The position numbers and the translations under genes were made by a program. Shown here piece after piece: positions 8,817 through 16,643 of a stretch of 64,000 nucleotides of DNA (positions within the stretch are counted from its first letter, which is position 1; every line of letters begins with the position of its first letter). The notes under the pieces are model-generated. The model did no database searches. It had not been told where the DNA came from and saw only the letters and a program-made list of their open reading frames with translations. Source of the DNA: Albibacterium bauzanense (GTDB lineage: Bacteria > Bacteroidota > Bacteroidia > Sphingobacteriales > Sphingobacteriaceae); the NCBI RefSeq assembly GCF_004339765.1, contig NZ_SMGO01000001.1:1054001-1118000 (forward strand), written 5' to 3'.

Positions 8817-9219
8817 TCCTATCGGATTATCTAATGATGCTTTTTATTCGGTTTATAATCTTCATCTACTTCCAAACTTACGTAATAATTTTTAATGAGA
8901 ATCCAGACTGCATAAAATTATAACCAATACAGACTCCATTAAAACTCTTCATTATCTGCATACTTATGAATACAAATATTAATCGGGCTAATTGAAAAGC
9001 CTTATAAATACCCTATCGGTTTTGTATCTGTTTCAATTTATTTGTAGATTGCTGTCATGTAACATATTTATTACAGAGCAGCGTATGAGAATAATCTTAT
9101 TGGCTTTGGTTTTTAAAATATTTGGTTGCATCAGGGATCCTCCCTTGCAGTATGCTTTCTTGTGTTCCTTTCAATCGTTAAGAATTTAATTGAAAATTTA
9201 ATCACTAAATCAATTTAAT
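8817..9219. other. 403-base intergenic region between divergent genes
   Basis: AT-rich spacer that should hold promoters for the minus-strand membrane protein and the plus-strand SusC gene. I found no convincing TAnnTTTG box at consensus spacing, no strong inverted repeat and no RNA gene. A short open frame around 8992-9189 has no supporting feature and is not called. Confidence 0.5.
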
Positions 9220-12162
9220 ATGATTTCATTTAGCAACAATCTAAATTTTCGAATGATTATACAAATAGGGGCCAGCGTTCTGCTACTCTTATTTTTAAAC
9301 ATTCCTCTGCATGCCTCAGGTGCAGCATTCCCAATTAAAGGTAAAGTTATTGATATAAACGGTGAGCCGCTAATAGGTGTAAGCGTTACTGAAAAAGGCA
9401 TCAATAATGCAACAAGCACAGACAATAACGGCCAATTCGCATTAGAGGTCGCTAATGAGAACAGTATACTGGTTTTTAGTTATCTGGGATTCTCAACGCT
9501 CGAGGTTTCTGTAAATGGACAATCTACCTTAAACATTACACTTACTGAAGATACCCAATCTCTAGAAGAAGTAGTTGTAGTAGGATATGGCACACAATCA
9601 CGTCGTGAAATCTCTGGATCAATTACAAATGTTTCTGAAGAAGATTTTAACCAAGGTGTTAACCGGACTGCGACAGATCTTTTACAAGGAAAGGTTGCCG
9701 GCTTAACAATTACAAAAGGTAGCGGCGATATTACCAACGAGCAGACCATCCGTTTACGAGGTACTTCTTCTTTAACAGGTAGCAGTCAGCCATTTGTAGT
9801 TATTGATGGGGTGCCAGGGTTAAGTATGAATTCAGTAGCCCCACAAGATATTGAATCCATCAGTATACTAAAAGATGCTTCCGCTGCAGCAATTTATGGC
9901 TCTCGTGCAGCAAGCGGTGTAATTTTGATAACCACAAAAAAAGGAATGGCAGCCAGACCAACCATTGAATATGAAGGCTATGTAGCAATGGATGAGGTTG
10001 CGAATATGCCTAAAGTACTAACTGCCGATCAATGGCGCGATTATACTTCGACAAACAATATTAATACCGAAGGAATTGATAAGGGAGCAAATACAAGTTG
10101 GTTCAACGAAATTATGAGAACAGGAATAAGCCAAAGCCACAGTTTATCAATGTCAGGCGGTGGTGAAAACAGTTCATATAGAGGATCCCTTTCTGCCCTG
10201 GATCAACAAGGTGTTGTTCGAGACAATTCTATGGAGAGATATAATGCCCGTTTAATGTTCAGTCAACGTGCTTTAGACGATCGGTTAAATTTAACGTTTA
10301 CTGGAGCCATTACAGAAAGGAATTTCTCACCAACTGATACACGAAACTTTGTTCTGGCTTATAATATGGTTCCTGTTGTCCCTGTTAAAAATGATGACGG
10401 AACCTGGTTCGATTCGCAAGAATATGATCAGGGAAATCCACTAAGAAATATTACATATAATAAGCGAAATAATAAGAATAATTTGTATTACGGTAATATT
10501 AAAGCTGATTTCAATATTACAGAAGATCTCTTAGCTGGAATCAATTTACTAAAACAGCGCGAATCTAACGACTATGGAGAATACAATGACTCTCACACTG
10601 AACGCGGACGAAACGATCAGGGTTTCGCCAAACGAGAAGCATGGACAGCCGATAAAAAGTTATTGGAAGCAACTTTAAATTATAAAAAGATAATTAATGA
10701 GCATAACTTCAACTTTTTGGCTGGTTACTCCTATGAGGACAATCATTACCAAAAAAACGGTGCACAGAACAGACAATTCGTAACAGATTTTTTTAATTAC
10801 AATAATTTAGGCGCCGGTGAAAACCTTCGTCCAAGTGATGTTTGGTCTGAAGCTAATATGAACAAGCTGATCTCCTTTTTTGGCAGGGTGAATTATATGT
10901 TTCAAGACAGATATATCCTAACAGCCTCCATTCGTAGAGATGGTTCATCAAAATTTGGAGCGAATCATAAATGGGGTACTTTTCCTGCCGTGTCAGCAGC
11001 TTGGATTTTAAAAGAAGAGGGGGCCTTTAGAGACATGAATTTCTTGAGCGATTTAAAATTGCGTGCAGGTTACGGCGTGTCTGGTAACCAAGCAGGTTTT
11101 GACCCCTATAAATCGCTTCAGTTATATGGTCAATCCGGTCAATACTACGATGACGGGAAATGGTATAATGCATACCAAATAAGCCAAAACGCCAACCCTA
11201 ACCTAAAATGGGAAGGAACTTCCATGTTTAATGTAGGTATAGATTATAGTATTTTAAACAATCGGTTAAATGGTACAATTGAATATTACAATAAAACCAC
11301 CAATGACCTGCTTTATACTTACAAAGTTTCTGTTCCACCATATTTATATGCTGATATGCTTGCTAATGTGGGATCAATGACAAATAAAGGAATTGAATTT
11401 GTGATCAATGGAGATATTATCAGGAAGGATGAATTTGTGTGGAATGCCTCATTAAATTTAGCACACAATAAAAATGAAATCACTAGCCTATCAAATGACC
11501 AGTTTACAACAAACTCAATCAAAACCGGTTCTGCCTGGATACGTGGAGGCTCTGATAATACAACCCACATAGTGGAAGAAGGAAAAGAGGTTGGAACATT
11601 TTATGGATGGCGATTCATTGCACTTGATAGTGACGGTAAATATATATTAGATGATATGGTTGATGGAAAAGAAGGGCTAACTGATGAAGATCGTACCTAT
11701 ATAGGATCTGCACAACCAAAATTAACCTATGGTTTTTCAAGCAATCTTTCTTATAAGAATTTTGATTTTAGTTTTTTCCTACGAGGAGTTTATGGCAATG
11801 ATCTCCTGAATTTTTCACGCATGTCTTATGCAACGACTCAATGGTTGCCTGGAGCAAATGTTTTAGAAGATGCATTAACAAACGGCTTGACAGATAACCC
11901 TAAGTACTCAAGTTATTATATTGAAAAAGGTTCATTCTTGAGGTTAGATAACGCAACTCTTGCTTATAATTTTAATACAGGAGACGTATGGGGAATACGA
12001 AAATTCAGGGTTTACGTTACCGGACAAAATTTATTTACCATTACAAACTATACCGGCTTAGATCCTGAAGTTAACATGAGCGGCTTAGATCCCGGTGTAG
12101 AAGGAAGAGAATATTATCCAAAAACGCGAACATTCTCTGTAGGTGTAAACTTGAGTTTCTAA
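9220..12162 (+). CDS. SusC/RagA-family TonB-dependent outer-membrane transporter
   Basis: 980-residue outer-membrane import channel. Signal sequence at about residues 12-32, carboxypeptidase-like regulatory domain at about 40-115 (IKGKVIDINGEPLIGVSV), then a segment rich in acidic residues and valine (EEVVVVGYGTQSRREISGSI) that opens the plug. The plug contains DIESISILKDASAAAIYGSR, the hallmark SusC motif, followed by a 22-strand barrel ending in an aromatic residue (SVGVNLSF). With the SusD lipoprotein 17 bases downstream it should form a lidded importer. No glycosidase, sulfatase, peptidase or regulator gene adjoins the pair, so the substrate cannot be predicted. Confidence 0.95.
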   Translation: MISFSNNLNFRMIIQIGASVLLLLFLNIPLHASGAAFPIKGKVIDINGEPLIGVSVTEKGINNATSTDNNGQFALEVANENSILVFSYLGFSTLEVSVNGQSTLNITLTEDTQSLEEVVVVGYGTQSRREISGSITNVSEEDFNQGVNRTATDLLQGKVAGLTITKGSGDITNEQTIRLRGTSSLTGSSQPFVVIDGVPGLSMNSVAPQDIESISILKDASAAAIYGSRAASGVILITTKKGMAARPTIEYEGYVAMDEVANMPKVLTADQWRDYTSTNNINTEGIDKGANTSWFNEIMRTGISQSHSLSMSGGGENSSYRGSLSALDQQGVVRDNSMERYNARLMFSQRALDDRLNLTFTGAITERNFSPTDTRNFVLAYNMVPVVPVKNDDGTWFDSQEYDQGNPLRNITYNKRNNKNNLYYGNIKADFNITEDLLAGINLLKQRESNDYGEYNDSHTERGRNDQGFAKREAWTADKKLLEATLNYKKIINEHNFNFLAGYSYEDNHYQKNGAQNRQFVTDFFNYNNLGAGENLRPSDVWSEANMNKLISFFGRVNYMFQDRYILTASIRRDGSSKFGANHKWGTFPAVSAAWILKEEGAFRDMNFLSDLKLRAGYGVSGNQAGFDPYKSLQLYGQSGQYYDDGKWYNAYQISQNANPNLKWEGTSMFNVGIDYSILNNRLNGTIEYYNKTTNDLLYTYKVSVPPYLYADMLANVGSMTNKGIEFVINGDIIRKDEFVWNASLNLAHNKNEITSLSNDQFTTNSIKTGSAWIRGGSDNTTHIVEEGKEVGTFYGWRFIALDSDGKYILDDMVDGKEGLTDEDRTYIGSAQPKLTYGFSSNLSYKNFDFSFFLRGVYGNDLLNFSRMSYATTQWLPGANVLEDALTNGLTDNPKYSSYYIEKGSFLRLDNATLAYNFNTGDVWGIRKFRVYVTGQNLFTITNYTGLDPEVNMSGLDPGVEGREYYPKTRTFSVGVNLSF

Positions 12163-12179
12163 CTATAAATCTATCAATC

Positions 12180-13712
12180 ATGAAAAGATCGAATATATAT
12201 TTAATAACCGCAATCATTCTATCATCTATAGTCTTTAATGGCTGTACAAAACTGGATGAAGAAGTGTATGATAAGTTACCAGTTAATGAATTCGGCGGAA
12301 CAGAAAAGGAAATAAATGCATTAATTGCTCCAATCTACAGAACACTGAAAGGAGTATTTCCGAGCAATTTCTTTCTGTTAAGTGAATGCTCTTCAGATAT
12401 GGCAATAACACCTACAAGAAAAGGTGGCGACTGGTGGGACGGCGGCCAATATAAAGAGCTCCGCTTACATACCTGGACACCCAATACTGCCATTCCGCGA
12501 AATGCATACAATAGCGCATTTACAAGTATAACAAACTGCAATAAAATTTACTCCTTAATCAATGAGAATGAAAACATTGAGAACAAAGAGCAAATACTAG
12601 CTGAAATACGTGGTATACGAGCTTATTGGTATTATCTATTGCTTGATAATTTTGGTAGCGTACCAATCGTAACAGATTTTGCCGATACTGAACTGCCAAC
12701 TAATAAAAGCAGAAAAGAAGTATATGATTTTGTTCTAAGTGAACTAAATGATATCAAAGATGTAGTTCGAGATGATGTAACATCTGCAAGCTATGGCAAG
12801 GTAACCAGAGGTTTTGTGTATGCTCTGTTGGGAAAAATGTATTTAAACGCCATGGTTTGGAACCCGGAAGGAGGTCCAAAATGGCAAGAAACTGTTGATG
12901 CCTGTGATGAAGTAATGGCACTTCCTTACATCTTAGAGCCCAACTGGAAAGATAATTTTTCAGTACAGAATCAAACTTCCCAGGAAATAATCTTTCCAAT
13001 TGTTTACAGCACGGCTGATGGTGGAAATGGACTTCCACAACGTACATTGCATTATTTAGATCCTATTGCTTTGGGACTTAATATCGGTGCTAATAACGGA
13101 CTTAGTGCAATGCCGGCTTACGTAAAAGCCTTCGATGAGGATGATAAGCGTAAAGAATGGTCGTTCCTAATTGGGCCAATGGTTGATCCCGCAACTGGAG
13201 AAACACTGATTACTGCTCATAATAGACCCTTAATCCATACCGTAGACATTGATATGAAATACAACATGGATGCAGATGGCTGGGGACAGGTTGAACAAGA
13301 AGATGGTGCTCGCGCTTCTAAATGGGAATTTGAAAAAGGCTTGAATGGTAATTCAGAAAACGATTTTGCTATCTTTAGACTTGCAGATATCTATTTAATG
13401 AAAGCAGAAGCCCTGGTACGAATGGGTGTAAACAATGTTGAAGCAACCCGCTTGGTTAATGAAATAAGAAAAAGAGCATTTGATGATCCAGCCAAGTTAA
13501 AAGCATCTGTAACCTTGGAAGATATCTATCAAGAAAGAAGGTTTGAATTTGCTTGGGAAGTACAAACCCGGCAAGACATGATTCGCTTTGGCACATTCTT
13601 AGATCCAATACCAGGATGGAAAGGAGCTACTGCAGAAAAATATCTTGTTTTTCCAATTCCAACAACTGCTTTAGATGCAAATCCAAACTTAACACCAACT
13701 CCTGGATATTAA
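12180..13712 (+). CDS. SusD/RagB-family substrate-binding lipoprotein
   Basis: 510-residue surface lipoprotein; the signal peptide ends in a lipobox with Cys22 (IVFNGCTKLDEE), and acidic residues right after it fit surface export in Bacteroidota. The TPR-like body includes IRGIRAYWYYLLLDNFG and the C-terminal SusD motif FAIFRLADIYLMKAEALVRMG followed by VNEIRKRAF and ERRFEFAWEVQTRQDMIRFG. It binds ligand and acts as the lid of the SusC channel encoded just upstream. A bulged hairpin terminator follows 19 bases after the stop. Confidence 0.95.
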   Translation: MKRSNIYLITAIILSSIVFNGCTKLDEEVYDKLPVNEFGGTEKEINALIAPIYRTLKGVFPSNFFLLSECSSDMAITPTRKGGDWWDGGQYKELRLHTWTPNTAIPRNAYNSAFTSITNCNKIYSLINENENIENKEQILAEIRGIRAYWYYLLLDNFGSVPIVTDFADTELPTNKSRKEVYDFVLSELNDIKDVVRDDVTSASYGKVTRGFVYALLGKMYLNAMVWNPEGGPKWQETVDACDEVMALPYILEPNWKDNFSVQNQTSQEIIFPIVYSTADGGNGLPQRTLHYLDPIALGLNIGANNGLSAMPAYVKAFDEDDKRKEWSFLIGPMVDPATGETLITAHNRPLIHTVDIDMKYNMDADGWGQVEQEDGARASKWEFEKGLNGNSENDFAIFRLADIYLMKAEALVRMGVNNVEATRLVNEIRKRAFDDPAKLKASVTLEDIYQERRFEFAWEVQTRQDMIRFGTFLDPIPGWKGATAEKYLVFPIPTTALDANPNLTPTPGY

Positions 13713-13731
13713 TTGAATTAATATCTGTCAT

Positions 13732-13767
13732 AAAACGCCCCATAAATATTTAATTTATGGGCGTTTT
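13732..13767 (+). terminator. Rho-independent terminator after susD
   Basis: Inverted repeat AAAACGCC...GGCGTTTT with an inner CATAAAT/ATTTATG stem and one extra C on the left side, ending in TTTT-ATTTG. It sits 19 bases after the SusD stop and closes the two-gene transcript. Confidence 0.8.
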
Positions 13768-13842
13768 ATTTGTACAATAGACAATTTACAAGCTAAATAC
13801 TTTATAAATACTGCATAATAAAATAACACATTAAGCATTGAT

Positions 13843-13873
13843 TTTAATTGTAATAATATTTGTTACAATTAAA
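13843..13873. promoter_or_regulatory. Palindromic operator of the Rrf2 gene
   Basis: Perfect 11-bp arms TTTAATTGTAA and TTACAATTAAA around a 9-base spacer, ending 24 bases before the ATG of the Rrf2 regulator. Its inner 19 bases match the palindrome before the next gene at 16 of 19 positions (see 14325-14343). It covers the predicted -33 element, which fits autorepression. Confidence 0.7.
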
Positions 13874-13889
13874 AATATAACTACCTTTG
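13859..13889 (+). promoter_or_regulatory. Bacteroidota-type promoter of the Rrf2 gene
   Basis: TTTG at 13859-13862, 19-base spacer, TACCTTTG at 13882-13889, matching the Bacteroidota -33 (TTTG) / -7 (TAnnTTTG) consensus. The predicted transcript start falls within a few bases of the ATG at 13898, so the mRNA would have almost no 5' leader. Confidence 0.65.
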
Positions 13890-13897
13890 TCATCAAT

Positions 13898-14305
13898 ATG
13901 AACAACACAAGATTTGCAACAATCATACATATCTTAACACTCTTGGCTAAGAACCCAGGTGAATGGATGAATTCTGATTGGATTGCAGGTAGTATCAATA
14001 CCAACCCGGTTATCGTTAGAAAGGAACTGGGTGTATTACAAGAACAAGGATGGGTAACCAGCAGAAAAGGTAAAGATGGTGGCTTTATATTAAATATTTC
14101 AAGTGATGAGATCACTTTAGCAGAGCTATATAAAGTGGTAAAAAACTCGGATGTATTGGGAAAGAAAAATCTAAACCCAAATCCTCAATGCCCTATTGGG
14201 AAGGATATTAATAAGAATCTGGAAACCTTATTTACTGAAACTGATGACTTGGTATTCGCTTCACTTCAAAGAAAAACACTAAAAAGTTTTATGGAGCAAT
14301 TTTAA
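13898..14305 (+). CDS. Rrf2-family transcriptional regulator with a single cysteine
   Basis: 135-residue winged-helix DNA-binding protein. The helix-turn-helix region (about residues 24-64, WIAGSINTNPVIVRKELGVL then GWVTSRKGKDGGFIL) is typical of Rrf2. Unlike IscR, NsrR or RsrR, which bind Fe-S clusters with three cysteines, the C-terminal half has one cysteine only, Cys98 in PNPQCPIGKD, so a cluster-free thiol or effector switch is more likely (the YwnA-like branch). I chose the ATG at 13898, not an upstream in-frame start at 13838, because the latter lies before the operator and promoter. The divergence-free layout, with a shared operator before the downstream oxidoreductase gene, suggests that gene as its main target. 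Confidence 0.88.
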   Translation: MNNTRFATIIHILTLLAKNPGEWMNSDWIAGSINTNPVIVRKELGVLQEQGWVTSRKGKDGGFILNISSDEITLAELYKVVKNSDVLGKKNLNPNPQCPIGKDINKNLETLFTETDDLVFASLQRKTLKSFMEQF

Positions 14306-14324
14306 CATTTTTTTTCACACTTAA

Positions 14325-14343
14325 TGTAACAAAGTTTGTTACA
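14325..14343. promoter_or_regulatory. Palindromic operator upstream of the NmrA/QorB-like gene
   Basis: Perfect palindrome TGTAACAAA-G-TTTGTTACA between the Rrf2 gene and the oxidoreductase gene, 31 bases before the latter's ATG. It is 16/19 identical to the core of the operator at 13849-13867 (TGTAATAATATTTGTTACA), so both are probably bound by the same Rrf2 protein. Confidence 0.7.
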
Positions 14344-14374
14344 AATATCATCACCTTAAAAACAATTTATTCAA

Positions 14375-15220
14375 ATGAAAACAGGTATCACAGGAGCTAC
14401 AGGACAACTAGGTCGTTTAGTAGTAGAAAAATTAAAACAGAAAACAAACGCAGATAATTTAATAGCATTGGTGCGCTCACCCGAAAAAGCCGCTGATCTG
14501 GGAATTGAAGCACGCGCATTCGACTACACAAAACCTGAAGCATTAGCTAATGCTTTACAAGGAATTGATTATCTACTATTAATTTCAGGAAATGAAGTTG
14601 GTCAACGTAAAACTCAGCATGAAAATATAATCAGAGCTGCTCAAAAAGCTAATATTAAGTGGATCGTTTACACCAGCTTATTATATGCCGACACCTCTTC
14701 ATTGAGCTTAGCTCCTGAACATCTGGCAACAGAAGAACTATTGAAATCTTCCGGAATTCCTTACACCATTTTACGAAATGGCTGGTACACAGAAAACTAC
14801 ACAGGTTCAATACCTGGAGCTTTAGGCGCAGGCGCATTTATAGGTAGTGCCGGAGAAGGAAAGATATCTTCAGCAGCAAGAGAAGATTATGCTGAAGCTG
14901 CAGCTGTAGTGTTGACAAGCGAAGGACAACAAGGAAAAACATACGAATTGGCAGGCGATAATGCTTATACTCTAAAAGACTTGGCTACCGAAATATCTCG
15001 CCAAACAGGAAAAGACATTCCTTACAATAATCTCGCTGAAGAAGAATACGCCGGAATCTTAAAATCGGTAGGCTTACCTGAAGGTCTTGCCCAATCTATT
15101 GCCAGCTGGGATGTTGGTGTTTCAAAAGGTGATTTGTTTAACGATAGTAAAGTGCTTTCCAAATTAATTGGACATCCAACCACTCCTTTTACTGATACCG
15201 TAAAGAAAGCTTTGGTATAA
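14375..15220 (+). CDS. NmrA-like NAD(P)H:quinone oxidoreductase (QorB/YtfG type)
   Basis: 281-residue atypical short-chain dehydrogenase. The N-terminal nucleotide motif GITGATGQLGRLV (residues 4-16) and the body (YTSLLYADTSSLSLAPEH, TEELLKSSGIPYTILRNGWYTENY, AREDYAEAAAVVLTSEG) follow the pattern of E. coli QorB/YtfG, which reduces quinones with NADPH and is linked to quinone/electrophile stress. The catalytic Tyr-x3-Lys of classical SDRs is absent, as in that family. It is the last gene before a repeat element and is preceded by a palindrome shared with the Rrf2 gene, which points to regulation by redox or electrophile signals. Confidence 0.87.
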   Translation: MKTGITGATGQLGRLVVEKLKQKTNADNLIALVRSPEKAADLGIEARAFDYTKPEALANALQGIDYLLLISGNEVGQRKTQHENIIRAAQKANIKWIVYTSLLYADTSSLSLAPEHLATEELLKSSGIPYTILRNGWYTENYTGSIPGALGAGAFIGSAGEGKISSAAREDYAEAAAVVLTSEGQQGKTYELAGDNAYTLKDLATEISRQTGKDIPYNNLAEEEYAGILKSVGLPEGLAQSIASWDVGVSKGDLFNDSKVLSKLIGHPTTPFTDTVKKALV

Positions 15221-15353
15221 ATAGATCCATATTACGATAAACACAGAAAAGCCAGATATCTTTTTACAAAAAGCTATATGGCTCTTCTATATCTAAAAAT
15301 TGTATAATCTATTTAACTATTTCAGGCTAAAACACGTTTTTATCTCGATTTAC

Positions 15354-15444
15354 TCAAACAAGGATCAAACAGGGGTCAAACAAGGACCAAACAGGGGCAA
15401 AACAGTCATATTGCCCTTGCTTTATCCCTGTTTGGTCCTTGTTT
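15354..15444. repeat. 11-bp tandem repeats forming a long inverted repeat
   Basis: Four 11-bp units (15354-15397) alternate between TCAAACAAGGA and [T/C]CAAACAGGGG, followed by a decayed CAAAACAG. The last two units pair with a downstream copy: AAACAAGGACCAAACAGGG at 15378-15396 is the exact reverse complement of 15426-15444 (19 bp, 29-base loop), and within the loop GGGCAA can pair with TTGCCC (15411-15416). It lies between convergent genes ending at 15220 and 15501. It may act as a bidirectional terminator or be a dispersed repeat; no second copy occurs in this window. Confidence 0.75.
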
Positions 15445-15500
15445 AATATGAGTTTAACTTTTGTTTGGGTAAAATGAAGTAGCCAGTTAAATTATCACAC

Positions 15501-15959
15501 TCAAATTGATTTTACTTTGTATGCAATCATTGCATTCTCAATTTGTGATTCTTCTGTCGTATCAGGATACAAGAAATAACTTGGTGCTTGAATCACATCT
15601 ACTTGTGTAACTTTAATTTCTATTACTGATTTTATTGGAAATTTATCCGTAAATAAGTCTGTTAAAGGCTTCACCTTTGCTTGGAAGCTCTCGTCGTCTT
15701 TGTCAATAAGTTTCGCTTTCCCTTTTATTTTAAACCCTTTTTGAACAAATACGTCTACGAAGCTTACACAAACGTTTGGATTCTCTTTAATGTTATTGAT
15801 ACTATTTGGTGAAGCAAGATTTGCTATTAACAATGTTGTATCATCCTGATATGTGAAAAGTTCTTTTGGTGAAACATTAGGTTCATTCTGCATATTACAA
15901 GTAGCCAGCCAACACAATATGCTTTTGTCAATATATTTCTTTACTTCGTTATTTATCAT
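15501..15959 (-). CDS. Pyridoxamine 5'-phosphate oxidase-like FMN-binding split-barrel protein
   Basis: 152 residues; the split-barrel pattern CWLATCNMQNEPNVSPKELF (residues 16-35) followed by LLIANLASPNSINNIKENPNVCVSFVD and FKIKGKAKLIDKD matches the PNPOx-like family of small flavin-binding proteins. Many members bind FMN, F420 or haem and reduce small electrophiles; the specific substrate is unknown. It lies 25 bases downstream of the transglutaminase-like gene on the same strand and may be cotranscribed with it. Confidence 0.85.
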   Translation of the reverse strand: MINNEVKKYIDKSILCWLATCNMQNEPNVSPKELFTYQDDTTLLIANLASPNSINNIKENPNVCVSFVDVFVQKGFKIKGKAKLIDKDDESFQAKVKPLTDLFTDKFPIKSVIEIKVTQVDVIQAPSYFLYPDTTEESQIENAMIAYKVKSI

Positions 15960-15984
15960 TTCTATTTATTGCTTTATCGTTATT

Positions 15985-16557
15985 TTATTCTGATAAGTTT
16001 TGAATACACTGCTCCCTGATTCTCCAAATCTCATCGAGAGAATATCCTATGTCGCTGTTTTCATTAAGCCAATTCACTAAAAAGCTTCTATGTATCTGAA
16101 CTTTATCCCTGGTGATTTCATTTGGCTGAATCTCGGTTTCAAAAAACAAATCATTTAGAAAATCAGATGACGAGACATTTGGCTTTGTAAAATCAAAAAA
16201 TTCAGATTTGTACTTTAAGTAATTATGGGCTTCAGGAATATATTTTAAGTTGTTTTCAGTTAAAGTTTGGGCGACTTTTGGTGTGTTCTTAGCGTTCATC
16301 TTAAAAACTCCAAGCATTAATTTGATGTCATTAAAATGATTTTCATGAGCTAACTGTTTCAAAACAGCATGTTTTGTACTACATGTTCCTTTGTTATCTG
16401 TAAAAACTGTTATTAAATCCTCTTTATTTAAATTTCTTCCATAGCTCAAGTTTCTAATAAATTCAATGGCTTGATAGAAAGTGAACATATTTCGAGATAA
16501 AAACTCTCTTGATATTTCTCCATTTGGTTTTATATCAAAATTTGGAAGTTTATTCAT
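15985..16557 (-). CDS. Putative transglutaminase-like cysteine protein
   Basis: 190 residues without signal peptide or membrane segment. I do not recognise a named family, but the layout fits a transglutaminase/cysteine-protease fold: Cys59 in DNKGTCSTKHAVLKQLA at the start of a helix, His111 in IPEAHNYL, and Asp122 in FFDFTKP, with the usual C-H-D order and a short H-to-D distance. The fold and triad are inferred from pattern only. It is upstream of the FMN split-barrel gene (25-base gap, same strand). Its C-terminal region (WLNENSDIGYSLDEIWRIREQCI) is rich in helix-forming residues. Confidence 0.6.
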   Translation of the reverse strand: MNKLPNFDIKPNGEISREFLSRNMFTFYQAIEFIRNLSYGRNLNKEDLITVFTDNKGTCSTKHAVLKQLAHENHFNDIKLMLGVFKMNAKNTPKVAQTLTENNLKYIPEAHNYLKYKSEFFDFTKPNVSSSDFLNDLFFETEIQPNEITRDKVQIHRSFLVNWLNENSDIGYSLDEIWRIREQCIQNLSE

Positions 16558-16643
16558 AAATAAACATTTGATTAAATAACAGACTGTCGCTCATTTAAAG
16601 TAATTGCATAAAATCTATTAAACAGAAGGGTGAAGATAGAGCG

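Noticed and set aside
8992-9189. 65-residue open frame before the first SusC gene
   Set aside because: Non-ATG start, no typical composition, no coupling to the next gene; treated as spacer.
15354-15397. Tandem repeats as a CRISPR array
   Set aside because: Units are 11 bp with no spacers and no cas genes nearby.
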